Positions 43,175 to 54,230 are shown, counted from the stretch's first letter. The stretch: DNA of 64,000 nucleotides from Lepus europaeus (GCF_033115175.1 NC_084827.1:180079601-180143600); one strand, 5' to 3'. Numbers and translations are program-made. Notes: generated by a model from the sequence alone, not told the origin.

Positions 43175-43475
43175 GGGCCAGTGCTGTGGTGTAGTGGCTA
43201 AGTCTCTCTGTGGCCCTGGCATCCCATTCATGTCCCAGCTGCTCCACTTCCAGTCCAGCTCTCTGCTGTGGCCTGGGAAAGCAGCAGCAGATGACCCAGG
43301 TGCTTGGGCCCCTGCACCCGTGTGGGAGACCCGGAAGAAGCTCCTGGCTTCGGATTGGCCCAGCCCTTGCTGTTGGGGAGTGAAGGTGGAAGACCTCTTT
43401 CTCTCTCTCTGTCTCTCCCTCTCTCTCTCTGTAACTCTGCCTCTCAAAAATAAATAAATCAATATTAAAAATAGT
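43175..43475 (+). mobile_element. CSINE
   Basis: GGGGCCAGTGCTGTGGTGTA, CATTCATGTCCCAGCTGCTC (mutated B-box), CCCAGGTGCTTGGGCCCC, (CT)n, CTCAAAAATAAATAAATC. A short deletion is present after CTTGCTGTTGGGGAGTGAA. Confidence 0.88.
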
Positions 43476-43494
43476 ATAATCAATATGTAATACG

Positions 43495-43972
43495 TGATAA
43501 ATCCGCTATGGCGTCACGTGCACAGGGTTTTGTGTGGACGTGTTTTTGTTCCTCTTGGATATACATGGGGAGGAACTGCTGGGTCCCACAGCGGCCGTCT
43601 GTTCAACACCGAGGAGCTGCCGGGCGGCTTCCAAAGCGGCCGTCTGTTCTCTGTCCTGCCGGAGCCGCAGAAGGGTTCCACGTCCCACGTCCACGTCCAC
43701 ACCAGCACTCATGAGTGTGTTTCCTTGACAGCCATGCTGGTGGGCGTGGCGTGGCCTCTCACTGTGGGTTTGATCTGTATTTCCATGTGTCTTTGGTCAT
43801 TGATGTCTGCTTTGGAGAAAGGGCCGCTTAAATCCACCGCCCGTTTAAACATGGGGTTGACTTTTCATTACTGAATTTTGAGTGTTCTTTATTCAAGTAT
43901 TTTGAATATGTCATTATCAGATGTATGACTTACAAATACTTTCCTTTGTCTTTGTGAGGTGTCTTTTCACTA

Positions 43973-43975
<3 letters not shown>
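43495..43975 (-). mobile_element. Antisense L1 fragment (3' ORF2 / 3' region)
   Basis: The plus strand shows the reverse complement of the L1 C-terminal region: TTCCTCTTGGATATACATGG, GGAGGAACTGCTGGGTCCC, CATGCTGGTGGGCGTGGCG, GTTTGATCTGTATTTCCATG and TATCAGATGTATGACTTACA. Well-known L1 antisense wording, considerably diverged. A poly-T run at 43974-44004 follows. Confidence 0.75.
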
Positions 43976-44004
<29 letters not shown>

Positions 44005-44006
<2 letters not shown>

Positions 44007-44610
44007 ACACTCAGCGAGCGCTCAGCCTAGCGTGAAGATGCCCGAGTCCATATTGGGACGCCTGGGTCTGACGCCCCACTCTGACTCCTGACTTCAGCTT
44101 CCTGCTAACGTAGACCCTGGAAGGAGGTGACGATAGCCCAAGTGTTGAGGTGGATTCGTTCTGGGGGCAAGAAGCGTGGAGTCACCACACAGACCCCAGG
44201 ATTCGGGTGAAAGCAGGCCAGAGCCGAGCAGCCGGCAGACTCGTTTATTTCAGTTGGTACAGCAGCTTATATAGCCAAGGCAGCCAATCCGGTCAAGGGG
44301 CGGTCTATGCGCTAACCAATCACAGCCTGTTGCCATGCAGGCTCCGTTGCCAGGTGGGTTTCAAAGCCATTCCTGAGTAACTGACGCTTGCTTGCCAGCG
44401 GCCATCTTGGCATGGCCTTCTCATTCTACCACACCCAAGTGGTTGGTCCCTGCCACCCATGGTAGGAGACCTGCGTTAAGGTCCTGGATCCTGGCTTTGG
44501 CCCTGGTCCACCTCTGCCATCACAGATTGGGAGGTGAGCAGTGGATGGGACGTCTCAGTCTTTCTGTCTCCCTGCTTCTCAAATAAATAAATAAAATAAT
44601 AAAAAATTCT
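44005..44610 (+). mobile_element. Old C-SINE split by a solo LTR
   Basis: Left half 44005-44142 (CTTCCTGCTAACGTAGACCC and GATAGCCCAAG) and right half 44434-44610 (CCCAAGTGGTTGGTCCCTGC, GGAGACCTGCGTTAAGGTCC, CTCAAATAAATAAATAAAAT) belong to one older C-SINE. The interruption is the LTR at 44143-44433, with a duplicated CCCAAG. The SINE is therefore older than the LTR. Confidence 0.85.
44143..44433 (-). mobile_element. Solo LTR of an endogenous retrovirus
   Basis: A 291-bp insertion with TG...CA ends (TGTTGAGG ... CTACCACA on the plus strand) and a perfect 6-bp target duplication CCCAAG (44137-44142 and 44434-44439). In minus orientation it reads like an LTR promoter: a YY1-like CAAGATGGCCGC, two CCAAT boxes (plus-strand CCAAT at 44284-44288 and 44316-44320), TATATAAG at 44273-44266 and AATAAA at 44249-44244. 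No gag, pol or env sequence adjoins it, so internal DNA was lost by LTR recombination. The 6-bp duplication and YY1-type site favour a class II (ERVK/IAP-like) element, an inference. Confidence 0.9.
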
Positions 44611-45190
44611 AAGTATGCTTACATCTACCTTGGAAGAACAGAAAAGCGCCAAAATATAAAATGGTGACATCACCAAGTTTGACCTTCTGGTTTTTAGCGT
44701 CTTCCCTGAGGCTTCCCCGGGCGAGGTGGATCCGACTTGGGAGAACTGATTTCCAGGACTTTCTGCCGCCATGCTCGGGTCTATCCTGCATTTGGTGAAA
44801 GACCACGTGGCCTCTTGCCTTCTTGTCTCTGTGCCTCTCTGTTTTTTGTTTGTAATTTTCTTGTGCAGCCGAGAGGGGTGGGAGAATCTCTCTGTCTCTG
44901 ATCCTGGCTTGGGTGGCTTCTGGGGAACCACGCGTCATGGCACAGCCAGGAAGGAGCCTGGCCATGCGCTCTGTCAGCTCCCACCACGTCCAGCTGGCCT
45001 TGTCCATGGAGATGAGCGAGGGAGCATCCGCCTGTAGGACTGGACACTGCCAGCTCTGCCCCCATCCCGTGACCCACGCACGGTGTGCGCTCTCACCACA
45101 GATACTCCCAGCAGGCTGTGCACCCACAGGTCGGTGCCGATGGAAGCAGAGCTATGCTGCAGGCGTCTGTGGTTCTTAAATTCTGTTTTC
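44611..45190. other. Intergenic DNA, no element recognised
   Basis: Unique-looking DNA between the split SINE and the LTR-like end at 45194. No exon. Confidence 0.35.
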
Positions 45191-45193
45191 CTC

Positions 45194-45340
45194 TGCTGGG
45201 TTTGGGTCTCACATTCACAAAAATGGAGGAGCACGGACCAGACAGGGGTGGGAAAGAGAAGAGGTTTATTTAAAGGGGACAAAGAAAACAAAAATGAAGA
45301 AGGAAAGAAAAAACCTCAACACACCAAGAGAGACCCCTGG
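45194..45340 (-). mobile_element. LTR-like terminal segment, copy A
   Basis: TGCTGGGTTTGGGTCTCAC, GGAGCACGGACCAGACAGG and GAGGTTTATTTAAAG (AATAAA on the minus strand), followed by an A/G-rich stretch, are shared in order with 57846-57960. The arrangement suggests the 3' end of a minus-strand LTR or similar retroelement. Outer boundary and target duplication were not found. Confidence 0.4.
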
Positions 45341-46505
45341 AGAAAGCAAAAAATGAGAGAGAAAGCTGCCGGCAGCCCGGAGAGGGGCTGGAGGCTGACC
45401 GTCCTGGGCACTGTGGCTGGAAGAGGCGGCGTTGCCATGGTCGGGGCGGGAAAGGCGTGGTTTTCACTGCTGGCTTGGGTGACAGGTGCCGATCACAACT
45501 CCACAGAAAGCACACGAAATCACCCCAAAGACGCACAGCATTCTCGTTACCCAGCCAGGCACGGCAGCACAGATGACGAGAGGCAGCCTGGCACCAAGGC
45601 CCCCCGCAGACCTGGGTGCTCGAGCTTTGGTGTCCCCAGGGGCTGGGGAGGGGCCCCGGTCCCCGTCTCCCTCTCTGTCCCAGCTGTAACATAGGAAATA
45701 ACAGGAGGCGCAGGTCTCCACGGCTCAGCCAGGGCACCTGGACTCGGCCCACAGTGACGGAGGCCGTGGTAGCTGAGAGATCTGTTGTAACTGAAGCCCA
45801 GGCGGGCTTGGAAGGGCGGCACCATCGCTTGTCTGGAGCCACACGGTCAGTTGCCACGCAGGCCAGTGCCTCTGCCCAATTAGGCAAACAGAATCCGTGC
45901 CCTGCGCTCCTTGGGTTACCCTGCCTGGATTCTGCCTGCTCAGAGGGACCATTACGGGGAGGCCCACGGCAGATCTCTGAAAACCGCATCCCAGCCCCGG
46001 CACATCCCTGCGACCACCGGGCGGTGCTGTGTAGACGTGTGGACAAAGACACACAGGTGCACGTGCGCACACCTACCGCACACAAGCACACATACACGCG
46101 TACACACATGCAAGTGCACACACGTATGCCACGGCCACACGCCCATTCACACCCACACCTCCCTAACATTAAACCTAACACGCAAATAAAGACTAAACAT
46201 ATCACATATTCATGCTAGAGAATCGGAAAACACAGAGAACACTTATGAAGCCATCAACAACGCGACAAAGCCATGACTGCCAGGTGGTCTCTTTCCAGGA
46301 GGCTCTGTTCAGAGACGGCATTGTAGTCGGCACGCTTCGTGACGCCCGTTTTCAGAGCAGCAGGAGTGTGGACGCGCAGCGAGCAGTGTGGGGGTGACGG
46401 CCGCTCTCTGGATGGAAGCCGAGCTGATTGTTCATCGACAGCTCCGCACTCCCCTCCTCCACCTCCCTGGGTCCTGCGCCAGTAGCACAGGTGGAGATGG
46501 GAGGG
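45341..46505. other. Intergenic DNA with CA/ACGCAC microsatellite
   Basis: Unique DNA. A CACACA/ACACGT-rich microsatellite lies at about 46050-46160. The 311-codon minus frame here reads a Cys-rich run through this microsatellite and is not credible. Confidence 0.4.
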
Positions 46506-46620
46506 GCTTTCACAAAGTTCATGGAATTCAAAGATGTTTATTTCGGAGCCAAATGTTTTGCAATCTGTGCTTAGTGTTTCTTGTAATACACATTTCTCAT
46601 ACATTCTCTGCAGATCCCTT
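46506..46620. mobile_element. MITE-like fragment, same family as 62268-62391
   Basis: GGGGCTTTCACAAAGTTCAT at the left and ACACATTTCTCATACATTC at the right are degenerate inverted termini, with TTTATTTCGGAGCC and TTTTGCAATC between. Diverged. Confidence 0.35.
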
Positions 46621-47074
46621 GTGCATTCCAGATATATTAACTAGATTTCAAAGAAAACTAAAGATAATAAAGTAAACTAGAGGACGCTTTTTTTAAGCTT
46701 TGGAGTAGGGAGGCCCTTCGAGAACTCCTGGGGAACCCGAGCAGGCTCCACAAGGTAAGCACTGACAGCCATTTGTAGGAAAAGCCATGTGTGGGGTCGG
46801 GGAGAAGTCTGTATGGTGTACGGAAGCCAGAAAGGACAAGGCTGCTGTGGAGCAGGCACCGTGACCCAGCGTGCATAGGAAGAAGCAGCCAGGGGACAGG
46901 GGCAATCACAGCATGTCTCTGCACCCAGGAGAGCTGCTCGGCCGCAGTGGGGCTGGACAAGAAGCCCACAGCCCGGCTCTGGCAGGGCGCGTGGGCACGT
47001 GTGCTCGAATGTCAGACGTACCCCAGAGATTCGAGCAATTATTTAGTAATAATCTCATCTTTAAAATGTTTAAG

Positions 47075-47393
47075 GGGCCGGTGCCGCGGCTCAATAGGCT
47101 AATCCTCCGCCTGTGGCGCCGGCACCCCAGGTTCTAGTCCTGGTCGGGGTGCCGGATTCTGTCCCGGTTGCTCCTCTTCCAGGCCAGCTCTCTGCTGTGG
47201 CCCGGGAGGGCAGTGGAGGATGGCCCAAGTGCTTGGGCCCTGCACCCCATGGGAGACCAGGAGAAGCACCTGGCTCCTGGCTTCGAATCAGCGCGGTGCG
47301 CCGGCTGTAGTGGCCATTGGAGGGTGAACCAATGGTAAAAAGAAGACCTTTCTCTCTGTCTCTCTCTCACTGTCCACTCTGCCTGTCAAAAAA
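47075..47393 (+). mobile_element. Young full-length CSINE2 with 12-bp target-site duplication
   Basis: Complete head GGGCCGGTGCCGCGGCTCAA+TAGGC, CCTCCGCCTGTGGCGCCGGC, B-box GGTTCTAGTCC, CGGATTCTGTCCCGGTTGC, and a short A-run tail. Flanks AAAATGTTTAAG at 47063-47074 and 47394-47405 are identical. The diagnostic CSINE2 head plus the perfect duplication make this one of the youngest insertions in the window. Confidence 0.95.
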
Positions 47394-47499
47394 AAAATGT
47401 TTAAGGAATTGGAAGTGCTAGCTAATATGATTTCATATTTACTCCACAAAAACACGTGCAATTAGAATAAAAATAAAACAAATTAAGTTAAATGCCTTT

Positions 47500-47840
47500 T
47501 TTTAAAAAAAAGATTGATTTTTTTTTTTAAAGTCAGAGTTACAGCTAGGGAGGGAGAGAGAGAAAGAGAAAGAGAGAAAGAGGTCTTCCACCCACTGGTT
47601 TACTCCCCAATGACTACAACGACCTGGGCTGGCCCAGGCTGAAGCCAGGAGCCAAGAGCTTCATCAGGTCTCCCACATGGGTGCAGGGCTCCAAGCACTC
47701 AGGCCGCCTTCCACTGCGTTCCCCGGCACAGTGGTAGGGAGCTGCATCGGAAGTGGAGCAGCTGGGACCCGAATCCCTGCCCGTACGGGGTGCCGATGCT
47801 GCAGACAGTGGCTTAACGCACTGTGCCACAGCACCAGCCC
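47500..47840 (-). mobile_element. CSINE, reverse orientation, with target-site duplication
   Basis: AAAAAAAGATTGATTTTTTT tail, GAGAAAGAGAAAGAGAG tract, GGTCTTCCACCCACTGG, and a closing CTGTGCCACAGCACCAGCCC. Flanks AAGTTAAATGCCTTTT and AAGTTCAATGCCTTTT form a one-mismatch duplication. Tail-to-tail with the CSINE2 at 47075. Confidence 0.9.
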
Positions 47841-47984
47841 CAAGTTCAATGCCTTTTCGATAATGAAATCCGCTGAAGAGGTGGTGAGAAACAGGTCGTT
47901 CCAAAGATTAAAAAGCCCTGTTACCCCGGCTGTAAGGACCAGAAATTCCCAGTATTTCACTTTATATTTATTTTTTTAAAAGTT

Positions 47985-48180
47985 AGTTTTAAAATATTTA
48001 TTTACTTAAGAATGAGGGGGGAGAGAGAGAAAGAGAGAGAGAGTGTGAGAGAGAGAGATCTTCCATCCACTGATTCTCCCCAAATGCCTACAATGACTGG
48101 GGCTGGGCCAGTCGGAAGCCAGGAGCCAGGAACTCGATCTGGGTCTCCCCCACAGGTGGCCGGGGCCCAAGGACTTGAGG
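47985..48180 (-). mobile_element. CSINE 3' part, reverse orientation
   Basis: TTTTAAAATATTTATTTACTT, GAGAGAGAGA tract, ATCTTCCATCCACTGATTC and GGGCCCAAGGACTTGAGG. The 5' half is missing. Confidence 0.8.
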
Positions 48181-48612
48181 TGTCCATTCATAAGAGGCTG
48201 GGGGTCCTAGCGGTTAGCAAACAGCGCTGCTGCAGCTCCTGTCGGACGGTCAGAGCCTCACGGGGACTACGTGGCTCACACACACGGGCCGTGGCCTCCC
48301 ACTGCACTGCTGTCCCTGGCCAGAGTGCAGCTCCCATCTGCTTGCGTCTCAGAGCCCGCAGGGGCCCGGGCCCTGCACGGAGGGGACTGAAGCAGTTGCT
48401 TGTGAGCTACGTGCTTCTTCCCGTGCTGGCCGGCCTTCCTCCCGCCCTGGCCCACGCCCGTGCGCCCCCCCAACCCCGAGGAAGTCCTGTCCCCTTGTTT
48501 CTTCACAGTGGTGGCCTGGTCTCTGAGCAGGTGCAGGAGGAACCGCAAAGGAGACACAGGGGGAGGTGGCCAGGTAGCGCCCTTCCGCCCGCAGGCTGAA
48601 TGCTGACTTCTT

Positions 48613-48928
48613 CTCTCTCTTTTTTTTTTTTTTTGACAGGCAGAGTGGACAGTGAGAGAGAGAGACAGAGAGAAAGGTCTTCCTTTTTGCCGTTGGTTCA
48701 CCCTCCTATGGCCACTACGGCCGGCGCACTGTGCTGATCCAAAGCCAGGAGCCAGGTGCTTCTCCTGGTCTCCCATGGGGTGCAGGGCCCAAGCATTTGG
48801 GCCACAGCAGAGAGCTGGCCTGGAAGAGGGGCAACCGGGACAGAATCCGGCACCCCAACCGGGACTAGAACCCGGTGTGCCAGCGCCGCAGGCGGAGGAT
48901 TAGCCTATTGAGCCACGGCGCCGGCCTA
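48613..48928 (-). mobile_element. CSINE2, reverse orientation, with target-site duplication
   Basis: Poly-T/TTTTGACAGGCAGAGTGGAC tail side, GTTGGTTCACCCTCC, CCGGGACTAGAACCCGG, and a closing TAGCCTATTGAGCCACGGCG, the CSINE2 head. Perfect flanks TGACTTCTT at 48604-48612 and 48929-48937. Low divergence. Confidence 0.95.
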
Positions 48929-48937
48929 TGACTTCTT

Positions 48938-49690
48938 AAAAATATTTGTCCAACAGCTACTTGCTGAAGATGGCAAATAGCTTCTTTGCTACCAACACAC
49001 GAACAATTGCGCCCATACAGCCCGCTGCTGGCCACCAGCTGAAGAGCAGTGCTTGCGAGTCTCCACTGGAGGGCGTTGTCACCCCAGGGCTGGGCCCACT
49101 GGAGGGCATTGTCACCCCAGGGCTTGGTCCACTGGAGGGCACTATCTCCCTAGGGCTGGGTTGGTGTCCTTTTCAGTGGGACCCCGGGGCAGGTGTCCGA
49201 CCGTCCACCTCTTCTCCAAGCTCTCCCGGGCTCCGCAGGGAACCAGGGACACGGCCATCCTGACCAAGGACAGAGGCCTGGACCCAAGTGACTGGCCGTC
49301 TGCTCCCTGTGTGCAGAGAGCATGTGGCCACGGCCTCGGCCACGGCCAGAGGCGGTTGGTGGCTAGCTCTCTCTCGGGCTGCCCGTGCACGGGCGCCTGT
49401 CCCCAGCTGGCTCAGCTGTTGGTGGGAGAGGCAAGCGACATGGCCCTCCAGCCTGAGAAGCCACGGTGGAGACCCTCTGCTGCCGCGTTGCATCCTAGCC
49501 CCGGTTGGCCTTGGAAAGTGCTCCCGCTGCTCCTTTGCCTGGGGCCAGGAGGGAAGGCAGGAGCTGGATTCCCCGAGGCCGACAGCAGCCGGAATCCAGG
49601 TCCTGGGCCAGTCTCTGTCGGGGCAAGCCGAGCCCGGCGGGCCTGAGGTTCCTCCCAGCCTGGACGTGGCTCCAGGGACAAACACGAAGC
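48938..49690. other. Intergenic unique DNA with a 33-bp tandem triplet
   Basis: Three 33-bp units (CCACTGGAGGGCGTTGTCAC then CCCAGGGCTGGGC) occupy 49063-49161. Because 33 is a multiple of three, the repeat is in register as an 11-residue motif in each frame. No exon is supported. Confidence 0.75.
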
Positions 49691-50145
49691 CCTGATGATC
49701 TCATTTTCCGCCTGCTCGTTACTGCCAGCATTATTTCATCCCGGCCGCGTAATCACCTTTCCTCTCTGAGTTTGTATTATGCAAGATTCAAAGTCCCTTG
49801 GCGTCCTGAGGGAAGAAAGGAACTCTGCATAGGGCAGAAATAATTTGCAAGACCAACTTGGGGTGCAGCGTTCTCCTCTGAGCCCCGGCGGGCCCACAGC
49901 TTTCACAGGGCCAGGCAGGCAGTGCGGCTGCGGGGCTGCGTAACAAAAGGGCCTGGCTGGGGGCATTATAATTTGCTCCAAGCACTTGCAAAGCGCTCCT
50001 GTTTGTAATGATGCGCGGGGAAATCTGATGTCACGGGATGCAGGCATTGTGCTTCCTATCAATACTCGCACAAAAGCGTGGCCACGGTGTTTGTGCTGTC
50101 TGGTTGGGGAGAATGTCATTAAATGTACCTTAGAGAAGCCTTTGA
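49691..50145. promoter_or_regulatory. Candidate conserved non-coding block H
   Basis: About 450 bp with several distinctive AT-rich strings: ATGATCTCATTTTCCGCCTG, GTTTGTATTATGCAAGATTC, GGGCATTATAATTTGCTCCA, TGTTTGTAATGATGCGCGGG and GAGAATGTCATTAAATGTAC. Repeat-free, with ATTATAAT and TTATGCAA-type motifs. The longest of the candidate blocks. Confidence 0.4.
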
Positions 50146-51595
50146 AGGCTGGGCTGGCTGTCTCACAGAGAGGTAGCAGCCCCATCCACAGCTGTGCCCG
50201 TTGTCGAAGTCCTGCAAACGGGGCAAGCCGCTGAGGCACAGACCATCAGCGTCCACTCGGACTCGTGTCCATCTTTCTAGAGCCAGACTGGCCGTCCCCT
50301 GCTCCGGAGGCTTGAGCCCCAGGCCAGTCACAGCTGCGGGGGCGGCGTCCTGTGCTCCCGGAGCTCAGGAGTCCCCTGGCCCCCAGCCCGGCCCCCAGGC
50401 TGCGCCCCGGGGAGTGTCAGCTTCCGCCCAAGCCCAGTCCTGCCTCGTGCCACTCTCTACCCAGGAAACCTTGGCACTCGGCTGCCAGCAGAAAGCGTCA
50501 CATCCCCCTGGGTGGACAGCACTGGGAGGGACCGACGCAGCTCCGTGTACAGGCTAGGAAGCAAGTGCCGGGGTGACGGGCGGCCCCGGAAAAGTACTGC
50601 GAGGGTAGATGTGGGCTGGGGGCCCTCAGTCCTCCAGCTGCTTCCTGCCGGGTGGGAAGCCTCAGAGGGGGTCTCTGCTCTGCACTTCACGTCCAGGGTG
50701 AGCCTTGTCCTGCCTCGGACCTCAAGTGACCTGCCCTGCTTGCAACGCTGCCACTCTCCCGGGTCCCAGGGGCTGAAGGCTGGCTAGACGGACGGAGTGC
50801 TTATGGTGAGGTCCTGGGCTCAGAGGCGAGGCAGCAGTGAGCACACAGGCACAGGCGGGCTGGGGTGCAGAGCTGGGAGCCGAGCGGGCCCGCGTAGGGG
50901 TTCCCGGGTTTGGTCTTTGAGAGAAACTGATGCCTGGACGCCCATGCCCAGGGCAGGAGAGCAGTGGTTGTTCCGGGGGGAGGCAGGTGGGGTTCCCTGG
51001 GGGCTCACCTGTGTAGGTCCACTGGCCTCCTCTTTCGCCCCTCTCCTGCCTGGGCGATTGGTAGCCAGGTGGTGCATACGTGTGACTTATTGTACTTTTT
51101 ATCATCAGCTCATTCCTTCACACTCCCCGTCTCCATGGTTCAATAGGACCTCCATTTAAGAAAACAAACCTTAAATTTCCAGCTGTGCCCCTAAAGAGAC
51201 AGAGAGACAAGGTCTTTGCGCAAAAATTAAAATTATAATTGGACAGCCGTGTGCAGATGCTGCTGCGTCTTCCCTTGGGCAGCCGCTGAGTGCGTGGGAC
51301 TGTGACAGCTCGGCTAGACCTCCCCCGTTCTGGAGTTTGGTCTTATTTTTCGTGTTGACACCGGTGCATCACAGTTTTAATGCACATGTATTTTGTGCTC
51401 ATTGCAAGCGCAGTCTGTACTAGCTGGGAGGAGGCCGGCAAAGCTCAGGACGCATAAAGCAAGCAAGCACCCCCACACCTCCGTTATCCAGAGAGGCCTG
51501 GGAGTTTTGATGTCTGCCCTTCTAATTCTACATGCACAGCATGTAGTGCATCCTAAAATGCATCGTGTGGATCGCATCCTGAAGCTGTTTCTTTC
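50146..51595. other. Intergenic unique DNA
   Basis: No element or exon recognised. Confidence 0.35.
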
Positions 51596-51599
51596 GACT

Positions 51600-53300
51600 G
51601 GGAAATTATCAAGAAGTAGTTAAATGAGAAAGTTAACAGCAGATATTAAGAAAATTAAAAAAAAATCACAATGGAGATGGCTATCAAATCCAAAAGCTGG
51701 CTTTTTGAAATTCTCTTTTTTAAAAAGATAAAACCCTCATGATACTGATCAAGAAAAATGAAAAAAAAAATGTCAAAAAGTTAAAAAAGGACACCATTTC
51801 AGGTCTTCAGATACTAAAGGTGGTGAGAGGATATTGCAAACAGTTTTATGCTAATAAATCTGAACATCTCAGTGAAATAGGCACAACTCCTCAAAACACA
51901 CAACTTACCAAAGCTGACACTGGAAGAAATAGAAACTCTGAATAGCCTTATAATGCATTAAAATTTAACTTTTCTTCTAAAAAGGAAATTACAGATGAAC
52001 TCACCTTTGAATGCCATTAAACCTTTACAGAAAATATAATGCTGATTTTACACAAATCCTTGCATAGAACAGAAAAATTTTGCTACTGACTTTATGAGGT
52101 CTCGATAGGAAACATAGTCAAAAAAAAAAAAAAAAAAAGAAAGCTATAGATGCAGACACTGAAGAAGCCAGACACAGATATCCTAAGCAAAATTAGCAAC
52201 ACCAAAGATAATTACATGCTACATAAAAAACATCATGCAGCCTTGTGCTTGAAAACGTAGGGCTGGTTTAACTGAAAAGTCAACGGGTCACTGCGAACCC
52301 AGGGATAAACACCGATGACAACACCAAACGCTGAAGGAGCAGTGGGGAAGGAGGATCCGTACACACTGCTATCCGGCCGCGCACAGGCACAGGCAACCCA
52401 GGAACAGGCTGGCCGCCATGACGGCTTCCTGGGAGGCCGACCACGCACAGACCCGGGCTTTCCCTCTTGGGCACCTGCCCCAGTGTTTCAAGGGAAACCG
52501 CTGTGCTCAAAAACCTATCCCTGCGTGCTAATAGCAGCTCTGTAATAGCCAGGAATGGTAATCAGCCAGACGGCCTTCGACAGGTGGACGTTGAGACCAG
52601 CCGTGGGGCCTCCACATCACGTGAGCAGAAAGAACCTGAACTACCGATTTACGGAAACCTGGAGCTGTTCCCATGGATTTACGCTGGGTGAAGAAGGCCC
52701 TCCCAGGGTACCACGCTGTGTCACTCCATTTACAAAACACTCTTGATATGACGAACTTGAGGACTGGGGACAGGGTAGAGGTTGTCAGACGGACGGGTCC
52801 CAGGAGGTGGCAGCCTGAGGGACCCTGGTGGTCCTGGACTCTTCCTGTATCTTGGCTGAGGTCGTGGATACGAAAACCCGCACAGGGGATAACACTGCAC
52901 AACACTTGGTGCACACACAGAGATGAGAACGGAAAGAAATTGGTGTATTTTATCAATGCGCTATGCTGTGGTTGCACGGCGGCTACTGTTGAGGGAGGAC
53001 AGGCCAATTGTGCAAGGGCTTGCCCTGCGTCCGTACTGCTACGTGGACCAATAATGCTCGCAATGGCAATTCAATTCAAATCACTCAATTAAAGAAACAC
53101 GGTAACAAAAAGGAGAAAACCAGGTAATTATCTCAATAGATGCAGAAAAGATATCTGGTACAAATACACGTGTGTGATAACAATTCTTGGCACACGGCCT
53201 CTGACAGCAGGTGTTTTAATTGGATACAGTGTATTTTCAGGAAATCTACATCCAGCTTTGTACTCGTGGTCGCATGCTGAGTGCCCTCCCTGGTGAGCTC
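51600..53300 (+). mobile_element. Old sense-strand L1 pieces
   Basis: 51600-52260 is A-rich L1 ORF2-type text (CCAAAAGCTGGCTTTTTGAA, AAACAGTTTTATGCTAATAA, a poly-A of about 20 at 52118). 52520-53010 matches an L1 3' region (GTAATAGCCAGGAATGGT, GATTTACGCTGGGTGAAG, CTCCATTTACAAAACACTC). 53120-53160 again reads ATTATCTCAATAGATGCAG, the conserved DAEKAF-type site of L1 RT. The order suggests more than one copy or an internal rearrangement. All frames are broken. Confidence 0.65.
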
Positions 53301-53429
53301 TGGAAGAAGCAGGCTGGGACTGCCTGCATGGCTGCTACGCGGCAGGGTAACCCAGGGGTCCAGCCAGGGCCGTGAAGCCAGAAAGAGACACAAAAGCTAT
53401 GGGCATGCAAGTAGATGAGCAAAGTTGTC

Positions 53430-53782
53430 ATTTTTTAAAGATTTATTTATTTATTTGAAAGTCAGAGTTACACAGGGAGATAGAGAGGGAGCTAGAGAGA
53501 GAGAGAGAGTGAGAGAGAGAGGTCTTCCACGTGCTGATTCACTCCCCAAATGGTCACAACAGCCGGAGCTGCGCTGATCCAAAGCCAGGATCCAGGAGCT
53601 TCTTCTGAGTCTCCCACGCAGGTGCAGGGCCCAAGCACTTGGGCCATCCTCCACTGCCCTCCCGGGCCACAGCAGAGAGCTGGACTGGAAGAGGAGCAGC
53701 TGGGACTAGAACCTGGCACCCATATGGGATGCCGGTGCCACAGGTGGAGGATTAACCAAGTGAGCCATGGCACCGGCCCCGC
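53430..53782 (-). mobile_element. Full-length CSINE, reverse orientation
   Basis: TTTTTTAAAGATTTATTTAT, GAGAGAGAGAGTGAGAGAG, GGTCTTCCACGTGCTGATTC, CTAGAACCTGGCACCCATAT, and a closing TGAGCCATGGCACCGGCCCC. Confidence 0.92.
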
Positions 53783-53913
53783 GTGTTGTCTTCTTATTGC
53801 TGGTTTGCTGGGCCCTGGCTGCCCCCGACATGGAGGCCACCACCAAGAGGCAGGAACAGGACAGTGTTTTCCGTAACTGGTGCGTATTCATGTGAATACG
53901 AAATGAAACTCAG

Positions 53914-54217
53914 GGGCTGGCGTCGTGGTGTAGCAGATAAAACCGCTGCCTGTGACACTGGCATCCCACATGGGCGCCTGTTTGTATCCTGGCTGCTCCA
54001 CTTCTGATCCCGGGGAAAGCAGCGGAAGACGGCCCAAATGCTTGGGCCCCTGCACCCATGTAGGAGATCTGGATGGAGTTCTTGGCTCCTGGGGCCATCT
54101 GGGGAGTGAATTGGCAAATAGAAGATTCTCTCTGTCTCTCTCTCTGTCTCTCTGTCTCTTTCCCTCTCTCTTTAACTCTGACTTTTAAAATACATACATA
54201 AATATTTGCTTTAAAAG
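53914..54217 (+). mobile_element. CSINE, first of two at one target site
   Basis: GGGGCTGGCGTCGTGGTGTA head, GTTTGTATCCTGGCTGCTCC (mutated B-box), CAAATGCTTGGGCCCCTGC, (CT)n, TTTTAAAATACATACATAAA tail. Flanked by AAATGAAACTCAG at 53901-53913 and AAATGGAACTCAG at 54218-54230. Confidence 0.9.
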
Positions 54218-54230
54218 AAATGGAACTCAG

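Noticed and set aside
45270..46205. 311-residue minus-strand Cys-rich ORF
   Set aside because: The Cys/Val-rich part is a CA/CACGT microsatellite read in one frame; no domain elsewhere.
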